Positions 18,244 to 20,099 of a stretch of 20,099 nucleotides of DNA are shown here, one piece after another (the stretch's first letter is position 1; every line of letters begins with the position of its first letter). The notes under the pieces were generated by a model. It was not told the origin of the DNA and did not search any database. It saw nothing but the letters and a program-made list of their open reading frames with translations. The stretch covers positions 1 through 20,099 of the IMG/VR virus record IMGVR_UViG_3300047094_000028; one strand, written 5' to 3'. The DNA is from a virus. The position numbers and the translations under genes are program-made.

Positions 18244-19622
18244 ATTTTAAAATCTGAAAATTTATCGTAACTTGTTTTTATTGGTATTTGTTTTTGGTTA
18301 CTATCTACAATGTTCTGTGCATTATTAGATACATCATACAATCTCATCTTAGCTCTATCTACACCCACAATAAAGGCACGATTAATACTAGGGTCATTAT
18401 ATCTATTTTTCAACTGTTTAATTTTCATTTGACCTAGAGCTTCTAATTCTTCATTTGATATTAAAGCAAACATAAAGTCTGCAGTTGCTGGAAGACCAAA
18501 CGATTCAGAAGTATCTTCTAAACCAATATCTGTACTTACAAAACCTGTTCTTGTTGTTTGTGTTGCACTAAAGATTGGTACATTAAACTCTACTGCAAGA
18601 CCTCGTAGTTCTTCGGCTATTGCCTTAATGAAGAAGTACGAAGATATATTTCCACCTTTAAATCTACTTGAAGAACAAATATTTAGATAATCAATAAAGA
18701 TTACGTTTGGTCTAAATGATTTCTTTAAAGCAAGTTCATTCAACAATGCTCTAAAATGACCAGCGTGTGCTGATGCTGTAGGATATTCTTTTATAATTAA
18801 TTTACCAGCAGTCTTGTTTCTAATCTTTGTAATCTTATCATCATATAATTGTCTAGGCATTGAATGTAAATCGTCCATAGTTACATCTAATAGATTGGCA
18901 TCTATACGTTCTGCGATACGTTCTTCTGCCATTTCCATTGTAATGTATAATACGTTTAGACCTTGTGTAAGAAAGGCACTGGCACAATGACACATAAACA
19001 AAGATTTACCTACACCCGTACCTGCAAGAGCAATGTTTAAAGTCTTAGGTGGTACACCACCTTTTGTAATACGATTTAAGTATGTTAAATCAAATTGATA
19101 TTTTTTTTCTTTAGTATGATAAAAGTCAAATCGTCTTTCAGCATCTTCAATATAATCGTGACCAATATGATTATCAAAAGAAACGGCCAATGCGTCTGCA
19201 AGAATTCCAGGTATTGCCTCTGGTGTAAGTTTAGGATCTTTCTTATCTAGTATTTTAATACCAGTTAATACTGCGTTATGTACTGCACGGTCTTTACAAA
19301 ACTTTTCTGTAGTGTCTAGTAACCATTGTAAGTCTGCACTTTCATTTAATATTGTATCTAGTAAATCTTTTACTGCTTTAAATTCATCTTCGTTTATGTC
19401 TTTTCTTTGACCTAATTCTATAACTAAAGCTTCTTTTGTAGGTATATTTTTGTACTTATTTACAAAAGTATCTATTTCTCTAAACAATATTCTTTCAGAA
19501 CGATTTGTAAAATAATCTTCTTTACAGAAAGGTAAAGCCTTTCTAGTAAATGCATCGTTGAATATGAAATTACGTAGTACTGTAATCTCTATTCGTTCAT
19601 TATTTAAATTCAATTTTTCCAT
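18240..19622 (-). CDS. 41: replicative DNA helicase, T4 gp41 / DnaB-like
   Basis: A 460-aa RecA-fold replicative helicase, close to the length of T4 gp41. The N-terminal helical domain (about 1-150) matches the DnaB-type N-terminal region. The C-terminal motor has Walker A AGTGVGKS (200-207), an acidic motif ITMEMAEERIAERI (227-240) with the catalytic Glu region, Walker B VIFIDYLN (307-314, D311), and SATQTTR (352-358), the DnaB-type sensor or arginine region. The enzyme unwinds DNA 5'-to-3' at the fork and recruits primase. As in T4, it lies downstream of uvsX with a small gene between. It overlaps that small gene by 23 nt and the following gene by 4 nt. The primase and polymerase are not in the window. 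All core motifs look intact. Confidence 0.94.
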   Translation of the reverse strand: MEKLNLNNERIEITVLRNFIFNDAFTRKALPFCKEDYFTNRSERILFREIDTFVNKYKNIPTKEALVIELGQRKDINEDEFKAVKDLLDTILNESADLQWLLDTTEKFCKDRAVHNAVLTGIKILDKKDPKLTPEAIPGILADALAVSFDNHIGHDYIEDAERRFDFYHTKEKKYQFDLTYLNRITKGGVPPKTLNIALAGTGVGKSLFMCHCASAFLTQGLNVLYITMEMAEERIAERIDANLLDVTMDDLHSMPRQLYDDKITKIRNKTAGKLIIKEYPTASAHAGHFRALLNELALKKSFRPNVIFIDYLNICSSSRFKGGNISSYFFIKAIAEELRGLAVEFNVPIFSATQTTRTGFVSTDIGLEDTSESFGLPATADFMFALISNEELEALGQMKIKQLKNRYNDPSINRAFIVGVDRAKMRLYDVSNNAQNIVDSNQKQIPIKTSYDKFSDFKI

Positions 19623-19911
19623 CTGTCAATTGTTTCTCCAATAGTTCTATTAGTATATCACCAATATAATCTATAAATTCCTGATTGTCAATATCTACTT
19701 TGTTTGGATTTTTAAAGATATCATATTTAAATCTCATAGGTAATTTGCCATCAGCATTTTCTTCTTTAGCAAATCCTACGTCATCATATCTGTATATGAC
19801 ACCGTCATACTTTTTATCTGTAAGTTTAATACAGGTAAAATCGTCTCCGTCTTTTTGAACAAAAGTATATCTATTCGCTTCCGTAAAGGAACTTTTTCTT
19901 TGTTGCTTCAT
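19600..19911 (-). CDS. 103-aa conserved protein between uvsX and helicase
   Basis: A small acidic alpha/beta protein starting [17 protein letters not shown]. It has aromatic strand patterns ([29 protein letters not shown]) and an acidic C-terminal helix ([16 protein letters not shown]). Proteins of this form occur between uvsX and the gene 41 helicase in marine T4-like phages. T4 has gene 40 at this position, but I see no clear sequence match to it, so equivalence is only positional. It overlaps the uvsX end by 41 nt and the helicase start by 23 nt, which is more than the other junctions here and implies tightly coupled translation. No membrane segment or catalytic motif is seen. Confidence 0.75.
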   Translation of the reverse strand: MKQQRKSSFTEANRYTFVQKDGDDFTCIKLTDKKYDGVIYRYDDVGFAKEENADGKLPMRFKYDIFKNPNKVDIDNQEFIDYIGDILIELLEKQLTDGKIEFK

Positions 19912-20099
19912 CTATCTGTTTCAATATTTCCTTTGTAAAATACTTTTCAGGTTCATCATTAATAGATTTACCAAACACTTTAGTGCCATCAGGTAACTCG
20001 TATCTTGTGGATACTTTTTTGAAAATGCCTTCTTCTTCTGCAATTTCTAACAAACCATAATGGCGATCTAAACCATCTTTGTATGTTAGTCTTACATCT
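19871..20099 (-). CDS. uvsX: UvsX/RecA-like recombinase (partial, C-terminus only)
   Basis: Only the last 75 codons are in the window; the gene continues past the right edge. The frame has no good start inside the window. It reads back through a TTG at 20053 to [16 protein letters not shown] at the edge. The C-terminal signature matches T4-type Uvs[46 protein letters not shown] and final FLYGSE. UvsX is the phage RecA-type strand-exchange protein that drives recombination-dependent replication. The ATPase core lies outside the window, so only the family can be assigned. The end overlaps the next gene, and the gene 41 helicase follows, as in T4-like genomes. Confidence 0.85.
   Translation of the reverse strand, partial: DVRLTYKDGLDRHYGLLEIAEEEGIFKKVSTRYELPDGTKVFGKSINDEPEKYFTKEILKQIDEATKKKFLYGSE

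Noticed and set aside
19871-20053. A separate 60-aa gene starting at TTG 20053
   Set aside because: The frame is open to the window edge, and the upstream codons continue the UvsX C-terminal sequence, so it is the end of uvsX.
1-20099. tRNA genes, CRISPR arrays, insertion sequences, attachment sites
   Set aside because: Intergenic gaps are too short and AT-rich to hold tRNA cloverleafs. I saw no regularly spaced direct repeats, transposase or integrase motifs, or terminal repeats by eye.

Overview
The window is a compact, AT-rich stretch of a T4-like (myovirus-type) phage genome, most likely from a marine phage of the cyanophage/pelagimyophage supergroup. The evidence is the C-terminus of a UvsX recombinase followed by a gp41-type DnaB helicase, several small virion-protein families that I know from marine T4-like phages, and exact T4-type late promoter boxes (TATAAATA). 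An AT-rich alphaproteobacterial host such as SAR11 would fit the base composition and the GTA-type holin, but the host is inference. Every supported gene lies on the minus strand, so transcription runs from high to low coordinates. Genes abut or overlap. No gene-free stretch exceeds about 110 bases, and I saw no tRNA, CRISPR array, insertion sequence or integrase.

Layout in transcription order. (1) 20099-17986: replication/recombination block: uvsX (partial), a small conserved protein, gp41 helicase and a small unknown. (2) 17967-8372: a late block, opening with two late promoters, of large virion-associated or unknown proteins: a 393-aa unknown, a 406-aa protein with polynucleotide-ligase-like motifs, a small basic 'RKWNC' protein, a 451-aa structural protein, a P-loop kinase, a 754-aa fusion of a Pol-beta-type nucleotidyltransferase with an NMNAT-like nucleotidyltransferase, and two long modular or coiled-coil proteins. 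Several begin with a short tag like the T4 capsid-targeting sequence and carry candidate prohead-protease sites. (3) 8371-5186: a lipoprotein, a HAD 5'-nucleotidase, two small virion proteins each with its own late promoter, and small conserved proteins. (4) 5186-2678: small proteins, several membrane-bound, ending with a GTA-type 3-TM holin and two paralogous single-TM proteins. (5) 2650-1: a late-promoter-driven curli-like (type VIII secretion) module: csgF, csgG, a curlin-repeat protein and a FecR-domain protein that runs off the left edge.

Two stories stand out. First, a phage-borne CsgF/CsgG outer-membrane pore with its own curlin-like substrate sits directly downstream of a holin cassette. 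This suggests remodelling or breaching of the outer membrane, or fibre display, late in infection. Second, a set of NTP-using enzymes (kinase, ligase-like protein, two nucleotidyltransferase domains) carries N-terminal tags resembling those that send T4 internal proteins into the prohead. This raises the possibility of a head-packaged enzyme kit delivered with the genome. Both are inferences from sequence motifs and gene order.
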